Below are positions 1-8,534 of a stretch of DNA of 10,122 bases, piece by piece. The stretch is from Euperipatoides rowelli (lineage: Eukaryota > Onychophora > Udeonychophora > Euonychophora > Peripatopsidae). The DNA lies in NCBI GenBank assembly GCA_003024985.2, contig PXIH01S0079764.1, one strand, 5' to 3'. Numbering within the stretch: the first letter of the stretch is position 1; every line of letters begins with the position of its first letter. A model generated the notes under the pieces. It saw nothing but the letters and a program-made list of their open reading frames with translations. It ran no database searches and had not been told where the DNA came from. The position numbers and the translations under genes are program-made.

Positions 1-240
1 GGTGGGATTAAGGGACAGGTTTGAATTAATGGAGTGTGATTGGGACCGGAAACAGTGGGGGATTAAGTGAGGAGAGGGAAATTGGGATTAGGAGAAATGG
101 GGGGATTTAAGTGAGATAAGGTGGGTTTAACCGTTTGGCAATGGGGGGGATTAACTGAGATAAGGTGGGATTAATGGACAGTTGAATTAAGGAAAGGAGA
201 TTAGGATTAAGGAGGATAATAGTATTGAGGGATAATGCAG
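1..240. repeat. Degenerate G-rich minisatellite, period about 44 bp (about 20-22 bp subunits)
   Basis: The plus strand repeats variants of GGGATTAA joined to GAGATAAGG. Two neighbouring units, starting AATGGGG at 96 and at 140, align closely and give a 44-bp period; 52-95 aligns more weakly as another unit. Each unit seems to hold two half-units ending in GGGATTAA or GGGTTTAA. Cytosine is almost absent from this strand, a strong strand asymmetry, and there are many runs of three to seven G. The array continues past the left edge, so its full length is unknown. It stops where the Helitron-like terminus begins, so it may be a subterminal array of that element. Confidence 0.7.
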
Positions 241-290
241 GGAGAGAAGTTCTAAAATGGCCGGGCAACGCCGCCGCGTACTTCAGCTAG
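241..290 (+). mobile_element. Possible Helitron-like 3' terminus
   Basis: A GC-rich patch (261-278) in an AT-rich setting is followed by TACTTCAGCTAG and then T. Helitrons end in CTRR after a short GC hairpin and insert between A and T, and CTAG (287-290) followed by T fits that. The hairpin is weak here: CGG and CCG around GCAACG give only three or four pairs, which may reflect decay. The 5' end would lie left of the window. No Rep or helicase coding sequence is visible, so this would be the tail of a longer or non-autonomous copy. Assignment is by terminus pattern only. Confidence 0.4.
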
Positions 291-479
291 TTTATTATAA
301 ATCCATCAATATTCTCCTATTATTATAATTTTAAAATGATAATAAATTATTTTGAATAAGAGTATTTCTATTATTTTTTTAATTGTCCCAAATTTTCCTA
401 AAAATATATTTTTCTAATAACCAAAAATCAAAAAAAAAAAAAAATATTAATTTCCTGCACTATAAAATCAACTCTAGGG
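291..479. other. AT-rich stretch between the Helitron-like end and E1
   Basis: No coding potential is seen. It contains a run of 15 A at 430-444 and several T-rich runs. The 3' untranslated end of minus-strand element E1 should lie here, but no clear poly(A) tail (T run on the plus strand) or target-site duplication could be fixed, so the E1 boundary is unresolved. Confidence 0.5.
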
Positions 480-1237
480 TTAATAATTTTGCCAAAATAG
501 TATTTGATTTCTCAATTTCCAAATCCCAAAAATGAAAATAAATGCGAATTTTATAAATTCGGGTTTGTTCAAACAAAATTTCATTAAACTAACAAGACTA
601 GTGCCAGAAATATCAAAACCAATTAATTCCTTAAATTTGTTTTTCAAAAAAAGAAGACTAGAGCAGTTAAAAAAAAAGATGTTCAATATCTTCAATCTGA
701 GAACAAAATAGACAAGAGGTCTGAATATTATATTTAAATCTAAAGGATAAAAAATGTCTAACAGGAAGTGCTAAATTGATTAACTTAAAAGAAAAGTTTA
801 ATAAAATTAGGAGAGCTAGCAATATTAGACAGAGTTTAGTGATTCCAAGACCAAATTTAGCAGTACAATCATTATTGGGAGTAGTATATCTAATCTTAAT
901 TAGTGATTTACAAGAAGTTTTTTCAAAAGAGTAAATATACAGTTTATCCATTACATTTTGAAAGGTCATCACCATACGATCAATTTGTTTAGAAGCAAAA
1001 ATAATAGGCAGAGGAGTGTCAGAGAGAGAAACATCTTTTTTTAATATAGCCTTAATTGATTTAATGAATGTTCCAAAAGCATTAAAGTAGATTAAATCCC
1101 GAAGCAGCTATCTCTTTTAATGCTAATCCACCCAAATGTCTGGAATTTAATATTTTTTTATTTCCAATAAAGTGTTTATTCTTGCCCGCAAATTGCTTTA
1201 GTAATAAATCCTTACATTAATGAATCTATTTGTAAAT
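480..1237 (-). pseudogene. E1 connection region and C-terminal zinc knuckle (zf-RVT-like)
   Basis: The continuation of the polymerase is visible as NSRHLGGLALKEIAA (about 1140-1095), the GGL-containing block that follows the thumb in many LINEs. A 102-codon frame (975-667) then contains LALPVRHFLSFRF and the knuckle CLFCSQIEDIEHLFF. The last cysteine is supplied by an overlapping frame (695-480) beginning FFNCSSLLF, so the complete knuckle C-X2-C-X7-H-X4-C covers 714-663. The frame switch falls in a 9-base A run (669-677), pointing to a single-base slip in DNA or in the assembly. Downstream, FGIWKLRNQILF matches the tryptophan/RN block that usually ends such proteins. The stop at 482-480 may be the original end or a later one. 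Confidence 0.8.
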
Positions 1238-2700
1238 CTAAAAAAAAAATATATAATAATTCAGAACTGGAATTACATATGTATTTAAAATTTTAACTTT
1301 AAATATCTTTGGAAAAACATTTAGATTCAATGCTAAGACACCCATATTCTTAATTTTTGATAAAATAAGTTCTTGAGTTTTAATTTTACAAGTTTCACCA
1401 ATAAGTGGAAATGGAATTCCAAGAGAATATGTCTGGTAGAGATTAACTAAATCCAGTAATATTGTTATTATTAAAGGTATTGAAATAACAAGGTTTATTA
1501 AAATTAACTTTTGCACCAGATATAAGTTCGAATTCATTAATTAACTCCAATGCCATGTCAACATCCTCCATTCCATCACAAAACAAAATAAGATCATCTA
1601 AATAAGACAAAATCATAATATTTGAATTAAATGCTCTCACATGCAATCCTGTCAAATTTTTATCTAATTGTTCAACCAACTTGTTAGTATAGAGATTAAA
1701 TTAACTAAGAGCACAGCCCTGTGGGATGGAGTTCAATACTTTAAATTGAGGGTATAAATTATCTTTAAGTTCTACAACAATTGATCTAGATAGAAGATAA
1801 TTAATTATACCATGGGAGACATTCTTCCAATTTATTTAAAATTAAAATCGAATAGATATTGCAGATTCACCCTAGTAAAAGTTTGGTCCAGGTCAATAAT
1901 AATAGCTATAGCATCTTTTTCCTGAATTTTTTAACACTAGCAAAAATTTCATTCATAAATAAGAGAAGAGAGTGAATAGACTTACCTTTTCTAGAAAAAA
2001 TAAATGGATTTAATACTGAGTAGAGCATATTAATAAGTTTTGAATTTAAGTAATATGAAAGTATATTCTGATCCTGATTTTCAATAGTGATGGATCTTAG
2101 TTCACCAATTTGAAGTATATTAGCAGAGACACAGGTAGATAATTTATTTCTAATTAGAAATGTATATAAAGAATTTATAAAGTTATTCACTAAGTTAGAA
2201 TTTATAAGAGAATTCAAATATTCAATTAACATTGGCAACATCAAATGTTTCAAAGTTCTTAACATGAAAATACTAACCCCATCAATTCCTGGAGGAGCAG
2301 ATGGATTTAATTTAGATAATATAGATAGTATATTAGAACTACTAATTTGAAAAGACAGATTTTCATATTAATTGCTTTTGGAGAAAACCCATATCTAGTA
2401 AAAAATATATATATTCTTTATCTCATGTTAGCCTTTCCTCCAAGAATTTATTGTCTAAGACCCAATTCATCATAGCAAAAGTACCATCCGAAAATTCAAT
2501 GACAGTTGGGCAATTCTGTTTTTTTCCTAAAGGCTCTATGAGACAATTTCTTAGTAATCATTTTTCTGTCTTTAATTATTTTTTAAAATAAATCGTTTTA
2601 TTAAGTGCTCATTGTTTTTCTTAAGACTTTATAATTGCAATTTTAAATTATAAGCACTTTAAATTGATTTAGATTCTAAATCATAATTTTCCAAAATATT
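1238..2700 (-). pseudogene. E1 reverse transcriptase (RNA-dependent DNA polymerase), frameshifted
   Basis: Fingers and palm motifs appear in order. Minus 2367-1906 is open and holds SAPPGIDGVSIF (PPGIDG at 2295-2278), RSITIENQDQNILS (2097-2056, the RPIS-like block) and FSRKGKSIHSLLLFMNE. A frame change then gives IIIDLDQTFTRVN (about 1903-1868, motif A with its aspartates). A third frame gives IPQGCALS (QGCALS at 1721-1704) followed by one stop at 1703-1701, then SYLDDLILFCD with the catalytic YLDD at 1604-1593, and SGAKVNFNK. After another shift, SLGIPFPLIGE and an ILNTYVIPVLNYY stretch follow at 1430-1240. Upstream, 2570-2400 carries RT-linker sequence such as FSDGTFAMMNWVLD. YLDD replaces the commoner Y/F-A-D-D. 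The catalytic residues survive, but the gene cannot make one protein. Confidence 0.88.
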
Positions 2701-2949
2701 TTCCAATGCAGTAATATTTGTTGCAAGATTAAATGTAAATTTTTTTGTTTAAATTTTTTAAAAACTCATATATTATAGATTTCAGCAACCAACAAACATA
2801 AGTTTGAAAGGATATTTTTTGCATTATTCTAACTGTTTTAACATAAACCTGATTAAAAAATACAATATCAAGACCATAAAATGGATGAATTAAAATATGT
2901 TTAGAAAATAAGCACTTATGCAATAATATATTTGTATGTTTAAGCAATA

Positions 2950-3530
2950 AATCAATAATCAACACATTGTGATCAGATAGTGCGGACATTAAAATTTTCA
3001 ATCTAACACTTCACTTATAGCATTAGAAGCAAACATAATTACTCTATTGGCTAGAAAAAAATATCAATGATATTTTGTTTTTCTATAAAATATTTAAAGG
3101 AATATGGTTTATCAATATTTTCAATATTTAAGTCTCCACAAATTAGAAAAATAGTATCCAGACTCTATAATTAATCTATTGTCTTGCAGAAAGTTTGGAG
3201 CATAATAATTTATTAATGTTCAATGTATGCCATTCAGGAGAAATTTTAAAATTAAAACTTTAGGCGATGAGACAATCAATGTACAGTTTAAGATGCTTCT
3301 CCTGTTTTAAAAAAGGTCATTACACCCTTTCTTGAGAATAAATCTCTTCCCTCAAAAATTTGGAATTCATTAGAAAATATTTCCAAAGTAATATTAGAAA
3401 ATCTACAAATTTTCATTTCCTGAAGACATTATATTATTGAAGCTTCTTTTTTTCTTATGAACTTACTGTAGCTAAAGCAAATTGTTTAGATTTTGAATTC
3501 ATGCACTGAATGTTCGTACTCAAAATCTTA
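2950..3530 (-). pseudogene. E1 APE-type endonuclease domain, frameshifted
   Basis: This domain nicks target DNA to prime reverse transcription in LINEs. Its conserved blocks occur in order: the N-terminal strand KILSTNIQCMNSK (about 3530-3490; family pattern hydrophobic-x-x-N-x-x-G/C-x-x-S), YAPN (3204-3193), ICGDLN (3143-3126, the catalytic G-D-x-N block) and LSDHNVLIIDL (SDHN at 2977-2966, the catalytic SDH block). YAPN and ICGDLN are in different frames, and the sequence between the N-terminus and YAPN is broken, with no clear QET block. About 180 codons separate the first and last blocks, shorter than the usual 220 or so, suggesting some 40 codons were lost. The blocks together make the identification firm even though no single frame is intact. 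Confidence 0.8.
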
Positions 3531-4140
3531 AAATGAGGAAGATCATCTATTTTCAATAAGGAGTTATTCCCTTGGTCTTGGTCTTTTTCACAGCATAGGT
3601 TTAATATCAGTATTTAATCAGGTGGTCGAATTTGATAAAACGTTCAAATTTGAATATGAACTTCATTAATAGCATTATTAATGGGAGGTTACTAACAGAG
3701 GCACTAGAACCCCCAATAATGTTAGTATCAATCAACATTTGGGTATTAGTAGTTCTTCTAATTTGCTTTTACAATTATGAATTTTGAGTGTTTTTAAATT
3801 ACAGTATTTACACCAATATTAATTGCAATCTTTCTTAATGTGAATCCTTGTATATATTTTTTTAATATTTTATTTTATTTAAAAATAAACCTTTATTGAA
3901 CCTTCAAAATGGAATTCATCAGTGCCACCTAGCTTTGAAAGAGTGATATGTATGTTGAGTCTGATCAAAAAATCTCCGTTATCTAGGACTGATCTTTGGG
4001 CCTTGAACCTACACTCAACTAGGTGAATGTTTATTGTAGGATTTAGCCACTGGTAATTTTTTATCTATAAGGGAAACCACTGTTGCTTATCAAATTGGCA
4101 AAGTGTTCAGATTCTGTTATCTGCCACCAACATAATTAAT
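3465..4140 (-). pseudogene. E1 ORF1-like and pre-endonuclease coding remnants
   Basis: Several short open stretches lie upstream of the endonuclease. Minus 4134-4084 reads CWWQITESEHFANLIS and shares Q(V/I)TES(D/E) with the opposite-strand element E2. Minus 4086-4015 (ATVVSLIDKKLPVAKSYNKH) and minus 4064-3879 (61 codons, including LNIHITLSKLGGTDEFHF) overlap in different frames and probably represent one protein split by a frameshift. Minus 3740-3618 adds about 40 open codons. From about 3620 a frame (LCCEKDQDQGNNSLLK) runs directly into the endonuclease start. No known ORF1 domain (RRM, esterase, CCHC gag knuckle) is recognised. Calling it ORF1 is inference from position. Confidence 0.4.
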
Positions 4141-4370
4141 GTTAGAAGTCGCACAACTTAAATGTAGTAGTGTGTAGAATATTAGTATTTTCTTGGCGAT
4201 TTTAGTATATTTTCTTTACAGTCCTAACCTTACCATAACCTGAACCCTAGGATAATCTAGAGGTGAAAATAATATTTTGCTGAGCTCTGATCTAGATAAT
4301 TTCAACTTACTACCATCAGCCATATTGGTGGGCAGGTAACAGAATCTGACCTGCAAAGTTGATGATAGCA
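4084..4370. repeat. Inverted repeat at the head-to-head junction of E1 and E2
   Basis: Plus 4327-4350 (GGTGGGCAGGTAACAGAATC then TGAC) is nearly the reverse complement of 4105-4128. With one-base gaps only about one substitution separates the two 24-base copies. Weaker similarity continues outward (TGCAAAGTTGATGATAGCAA against TGCCAATTTGATAAGCAA) and inward (ACTTACTACCATC against ACTTCTAACATT). The arms are about 55-65 bp around a spacer of roughly 180 bp. Translated in their own directions both arms give Q(V/I)TES(D/E), so they look like the same coding segment of two related elements rather than a random hairpin. Confidence 0.7.
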
Positions 4371-4389
4371 ATAAAATAAGCATAAAGTC

Positions 4390-4417
4390 TCACATTAGCA
4401 GGTAAGCTAATAATGTG
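4390..4417. repeat. Imperfect hairpin in the E2 5' region
   Basis: TCACATTAGC (4390-4399) and GCTAATAATGTGA (4405-4417) are inverted copies apart from a three-base insertion in the right arm, separated by five bases. It may fold in the E2 RNA leader; no function can be assigned. Confidence 0.5.
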
Positions 4418-4673
4418 AAAATTAATAATAATCATTATGTCTAGCAGTCTCAATAATATATGATTTCTTAAATCAACCAAAAGTTACCATTTGTGGTGGA
4501 TAATGATAAATTTTATCAATAAAATGCTATGGATATATTTAGGAAATTGGTAGACCTAAGACTTATCAACATGGTAATAACATTTTATCAATTGAGTAAT
4601 CCAATTGATTTTTACATTGAGCTCCAAACTTTAATACTGTAGCTATGTTTAAAAATAAGAATAACCAGATTAA

Positions 4674-5018
4674 TCCTGGCAGAAAATGATAAAGAAGATG
4701 AAGGAGGAAGAGGCCCTGCCTGCATTGGATACTCCTAGTCCTGTTATTAATATTGACAATATAGTTTAAAAAAAACCACACCTATTAATTAAAATGTATT
4801 GGCATCAGTGCCTGGAAATACTGATAGTATAGCTACACAGCAGGTTATGTACAGAAAGAATTGAATTGTAATTTAACAATGATGTCTGTGGATGTACCCT
4901 CGCTAAAAAGGACATGCCAATGGAGTTGGGAGTAGTAAGTATTCCTGTAAGTAATAAAAGCAATAAAAAGGATTGTGTCAACTAATCAGAACATAGCAAA
5001 AAGGAAGAAGAAGAATAA
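4674..5018 (+). pseudogene. E2 ORF1-like or N-terminal coding remnants
   Basis: An open stretch at 4674-4766 includes MKEEEALPALDTPSPVINID (from 4698). A second frame, open from 4872, has only two stops (4983-4985 and 5016-5018) before it continues into the endonuclease; it contains SNKSNKKDCVN and SEHSKKEEEE, a lysine- and glutamate-rich stretch typical of a charged linker. No RNA-binding, esterase or gag-knuckle domain is recognised. Because the frame at 4872-5018 is the same as that of the endonuclease start, this part may be the N-terminal extension of the polyprotein rather than a separate ORF1. It parallels the charged stretch CEKDQDQGNN found just before the E1 endonuclease. Confidence 0.45.
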
Positions 5019-5905
5019 AGTGGCTGCACTAAAAATAAAATAAAATTCAGCACAACAATCTCCACCACCAATGGTGCCAATAAATCATTTTGGAAGTTTA
5101 TCACAGGGGCCTTTTGTCTCCCTGTCATTATTGAAAAATATAAACAATACCTATTAAGACTCAAGTGTCATCAAGTTCCTGTGCTTTGCTTGAATGTGTC
5201 TGGTGCGTCATATGAGCTAGATTGGTAATAAGGTTTAACAGAAACAGCCTATAACATTAATATGGATAAGAACATTACATGAATTATTTTTCAAATGTAC
5301 AAGGAATGACTAATATAAGAGAAAGTCTATATTTGATTTTATTAATGGACAACAGCCATAATTGGTCTTTTTTTAGGAAACACAGATTGTGATCAACTCA
5401 ATGTATAATTGGTAAATTGTATACCCAGTTATTTGGTATATACTGTCAATCACCATCATTCTGCACAGGGAGTAACTACTATTGTACTGACTTATATGGT
5501 TAAGGTTCCAGTTAGAATAATGACTATATGACTAGTAATATGTCATCAACCAATGTTGCATATTAATTTATCTGGTAAATATTAGCTTAAGGAGAATAAA
5601 TCCATTCTGTGTAATATAGCTAAAATTGTTAATTAAGGATCACACTGATACATTTGGAATATTGGCAGGAGATATTAACATAAGGAATTTACCCTCATCC
5701 AAGTATAGAAGGATCATATTGCACAGGAGGACTTGATAGATTTGACTACATATAATGACAAACATGACAAACATAATTTCAATACACATTATTCTCCACA
5801 AGGAAATTTGTTTATTAATTACATCTTTGTTTCATGGTGATTGCAGAGGAAATTGTCTGTGAAGAAAATTTATTTTAAGCTTTTTTTCTATTGAGTGTTA
5901 TAATC
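5019..5905 (+). pseudogene. E2 APE-type endonuclease domain, frameshifted
   Basis: The frame 5019-5225 is open for 69 codons and ends with VPVLCLNVSGASYELDW, matching the N-terminal endonuclease strand with its asparagine and serine. Next come VFF-stop-ET (5365-5382), where a Q codon of the FLQET block seems to have become TAG, then LAGDINIR (5662-5685, the catalytic G-D-x-N block) and GNLFINYIFVSW (ending at 5837), equivalent to the S-x-I-D-Y-I-F-V-S block. A damaged SDHN-like stretch (GAGTGTTATAATCAC, near 5893) follows at the expected distance. The blocks are spread over several frames with many stops, so the domain is dead. Order and spacing make the identification good. Confidence 0.75.
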
Positions 5906-6348
5906 ACAACACACTAAGCCAGCTATTAACTCAAATTTTTGCTAAAACACTGGTATCCACAGGCATACTGTCTTCCATATATTGCACCCTGCCTTGATGT
6001 CAGGTATTGCAGTGTACAACTTTATTTATGGTATAGGATATATAAGGCATATTTTTACTGGATATTTTAAATGAGAAATGGGATAACATTAAAAATTTGG
6101 TGATTGTATATCTGCAGGCTGAAATAAGGATTTTATGTTACTGTACATAATAAAAGAGAAATGATTAAAGTTCAGAACATAATTGAATATATCTGTTGAA
6201 TCTAATGAGTTTTCTGCACTTATAATACATTGGTAAAGTAGATCGGTTAAATTGTAGAAGGATCCTGAAAAATTAATAAAGGATCAATATATTAAAAAAA
6301 GTAATAATGGTAGAAATAATAATGAGGCATAATAAAAGTAATAGATGA

Positions 6349-6600
6349 TCTGTTCTTGGTCCTTATGGCTTTCTGTCTAAAATAATTCAAAACATTTCCC
6401 ATTTGTTTATAGCCTACTGATATTAATACTACTTATAAACAATGGATATGTGTCATCAATTAAAAAATCTGCTCTTATATTGTGTTGTTTGATAAGAGGA
6501 AGATAGACATCCATGGTGCCAAACAAATAACTGAAAGATGATTATCCCATCTTACAAGCAGGTCAAAAATTATCATATGGAAATATTGCTCAACAAATTT
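6349..6600 (+). pseudogene. E2 reverse transcriptase, N-terminal fragment only
   Basis: SVLGPYGFLSKIIQNI (from 6349) resembles the S-PGPDG-x-x-x-K fingers block, with Y in place of D. After a frame change LINNGYVSSIKKSALILCC (6432-6490) resembles the following block, in which G-x-x-P/S-x-x-x-K precedes the I-x-L-I-x-K strand. A further open piece reads DYPILQAGQKLSYGNIAQQI (about 6539-6598). None of the palm motifs A, QG or YxDD is found before the zinc-knuckle region starts. VIDDLFLVL can be read in another frame at 6338-6364, overlapping the fingers block; I do not take it as the catalytic site. Confidence 0.5.
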
Positions 6601-6639
6601 ATCCATCTATAATATGTAGGTCGTTGTTTTTGTAATCAG

Positions 6640-7020
6640 AGCATTCATGGTTTAGAATAAACCATAACTTATCTGCTGGTGTTGTGGAATTTGTTTTTCA
6701 ATGTAGTCATATTGGTTTACCAGTAAATGAGAGGTTGGTGAATAAATTAAGGTTTCTCCTCATTGTCTCTATTGTGATAGAGTAGAGGACATGGATCATA
6801 TTTTTGCTATATGTCCTCAGTTTTCAACCTTACAGATAGATGTTGGGTCATGCATTTTTGCACACTAAATTAACAGCATTAACAATAAGGTTTTGTATCA
6901 AAGTAAATTAAGATTTATAACTGCCATTTTATTAACATGTGGAAGATCCACTGCATAAGGAATTTCCATGGACATTGTACAACCCTATAATTGACTTTGT
7001 CAAATCGACTATTAGTAGTC
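6640..7020 (+). pseudogene. E2 C-terminal zinc knuckle (zf-RVT-like) and tail
   Basis: An open frame up to 6781 contains HIGLPVNERLVNKLRF (6708-6755). A frame change of a few bases then gives SPHCLYCDRVEDMDHIFAIC, with the knuckle C-X2-C-X7-H-X4-C at 6764-6814. Spacing and flanking LPV-R/E-x-L block are the same as in E1, but most residues differ. Downstream, KLRFITAILLTCGRSTA (about 6904-6954) occupies the place of the final tryptophan/RN block. Stops are frequent after that. This knuckle normally closes ORF2 and is thought to bind nucleic acid. Confidence 0.7.
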
Positions 7021-7180
7021 AAATGTAATGTGATAGAATGTATCTGCAAGAAGAAACTTACAAACTATTTTTGAATAATGTTGTTTTAGCTTACTTATTC
7101 TTTTATTGTATTGTGTTTCCTGTTTATTGTATTTACTGATATAATTTAACGAGTGCAGCAAAAATAGAATTCATACATTC

Positions 7181-7939
7181 AACTATATATAATAAATCAT
7201 AAATAATAAAAAATAACTTCTTAACATTGTTTATTACTTAGTTTAAATATTTTGTTTTCATTTACTTTATTACTTAGAACAGAAAATAATGAAATAATAT
7301 AAATCTATTTACTTTTTTTATTTTCCTAAATTTATGAAAATAATTATTATCCAAAAATTGTCTGTCAAATTTGTAAGAGTTAATAAAATCTCAATTAGGA
7401 TGCAAAAATTTTCAAATATTGTAATATCTCATTTCGCATCTTCCACAATTAAAATAAAAAAAGAAAAGCAAATTTTAAATAAATTTCATTTTCTTGTGTG
7501 AAAATAAAGAATTTCTTCCAGGAACAATTTATTATTCAGAGCAATATCTTCTGACTACCAAAATAAATAAAAAGTATCAAAGACATAATTAAATCTACTT
7601 GCTAATCTCTCCCTAACTGGGAAAGCCAAATTTGCCAGTTTAAACTAAAATCCATTAGACGTAGGGATGCTCCGTATTCAGATAACTTAGGCCTTACCCT
7701 AGGCGAGTAAGTATTCACCTTGACATTGTTAAGAATATTGTATCTTGTTAAATGTTCTAAAAACCAACTCATCAAAATAATGTATTTAGATAACTTTTTA
7801 GTTATCTTTGATTTGTCCCGAATAACTTGCTCAGTAAACCTTTCTTTCAAAATCAATAAAAATTTACCACACATATTAAAATACAAAACTTCACAAAGAA
7901 TATTTAATTTTTTTAATCCTAGGTGACTTAGTGATAACA
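7181..7939. other. AT-rich stretch, no recognised gene; one unassigned open region
   Basis: Most of this stretch is low-complexity AT DNA. Between 7620 and 7926 a plus-strand frame has a single stop (TAA inside GGCGAGTAAGTATT near 7708) and would read LKSIRRRDAPYSDNLGLTL before the stop and a lysine-rich, hydrophobic run after it. The minus strand of the same DNA is open for 94 codons (7886-7602). Neither product resembles a family I know. The segment 7612-7715 is visibly less AT-rich than its surroundings, so it may be a fragment of an older insertion. Confidence 0.3.
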
Positions 7940-7960
7940 GTTTATATCAGCCATGTCCAA

Positions 7961-7982
7961 CACGCGGCCCTCGGGCCGCGTG
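7961..7982. repeat. Perfect GC-rich palindrome next to the left hAT end
   Basis: CACGCGGCCC (7961-7970) and GGGCCGCGTG (7973-7982) are perfect inverted 10-base arms separated by TC. A further GCGGCCC follows at 7982-7988. Repeated subterminal motifs of this kind commonly serve as transposase binding sites; that role is inferred. Confidence 0.75.
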
Positions 7983-8430
7983 CGGCCCTTTCGAAGTTTT
8001 TCTGTGGCCCTTCTGAAGTGCTTAACCCATAAATTTAAAATTTTATTTAATCATAAAATTAAAAAATATGTGTTTGCCAGTAATATTCGAACATTCAAAG
8101 TGCATGGAGCGCCTAAATTTCAACAAATCTTTGTTCAAGTTCCATGACGTGATCAAACCGGTCGTTTCGGTGAACCATCGTTCGATCTGAGTCAATGTGC
8201 AGTCACAGGCTATGTCTTTTAAAAAACTCCAAGCTTGTACTCCGAGCAATTACTCATGTGACAATATACAACCAGAGCGAGANAGAGTCCGAGATTATTA
8301 AAATACGCTAACCGAGTAATAAAATATGGAGACTAGAGGAGAAAAGTGTAAAATATTAAAATAAAAAGCCTTTTTATAAGTCTAATTTTAGCTAAATCTT
8401 CTCTAGTAGGTGCTTTTAAAGGTCTATTGT

Positions 8431-8460
8431 CGGACAGAAAAAAAAAAAAAACAATGTCCG
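8431..8460. repeat. Short inverted repeat flanking an A run
   Basis: CGGACA (8431-8436) and TGTCCG (8455-8460) are perfect inverted copies around a 14-base A run. It lies inside the hAT element and may be a subterminal motif; function is unknown. Confidence 0.4.
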
Positions 8461-8534
8461 TGGCAATATTCGTACATGAGATTTGATTTGTCACTGATTT
8501 CCATTTTAAAGTCGGCATGTACTGTATTTGTGCC

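Larger units (their letters stand above)
480..4140 (-). mobile_element. Decayed non-LTR (LINE) retrotransposon E1, minus strand
   Basis: Reading right to left on the minus strand, the landmarks of an autonomous LINE occur in the expected order: an ORF1-like segment (about 4140-3618), endonuclease motifs (3520-2966), reverse-transcriptase motifs (2295-1593), thumb/connection (1537-980) and a C-terminal zinc knuckle (714-663). The endonuclease to zinc knuckle span is about 2.9 kb, close to a normal ORF2, so there is no large internal deletion; the endonuclease is somewhat short. At least eight frame changes and several stops make it inactive. The APE-type endonuclease excludes R2-like site-specific families. 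A C-terminal CCHC knuckle of this kind occurs in L1/Tx1-like and some other clades; I cannot assign the clade by eye. Confidence 0.87.
4321..7180 (+). mobile_element. Decayed, internally deleted non-LTR retrotransposon E2, plus strand
   Basis: In plus-strand order there are an ORF1-like segment (4674-5018), endonuclease blocks (5184-5905), a fingers-region reverse-transcriptase remnant (6349-6600) and a C-terminal zinc knuckle (6764-6814). Only about 50 bp separate the last RT-like peptide from sequence leading into the knuckle, where a full element needs well over 1 kb. The palm (including YxDD) and thumb are therefore missing. Nothing recognisable was found at 5906-6348. Both ends are approximate: the left is set by similarity to E1, the right by loss of coding pattern before the AT-rich region at 7181. 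It is related to E1 by zinc-knuckle spacing and a shared 5' peptide, but differs enough to be another family. Confidence 0.8.

Noticed and set aside
4216-4323. Minus-strand 35-codon frame beginning MADGSKLKLSRSEL, possible N-terminus of E1 ORF1
   Set aside because: It runs antisense to E2 sequence at the inverted repeat, is short, and has no similarity I recognise.
4566-5164. Minus-strand frames of 71 and 60 codons
   Set aside because: They are antisense shadows of E2 coding remnants.
6338-6364. VIDDLFLVL as an E2 catalytic YxDD box
   Set aside because: It overlaps the fingers-like LGPYGFLSK block in another frame and is out of order; no QG block precedes it.
8043-8249. 68-codon minus frame inside the hAT element as a transposase remnant
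   Set aside because: No DDE, RW or zinc-finger motif of hAT transposases is visible.
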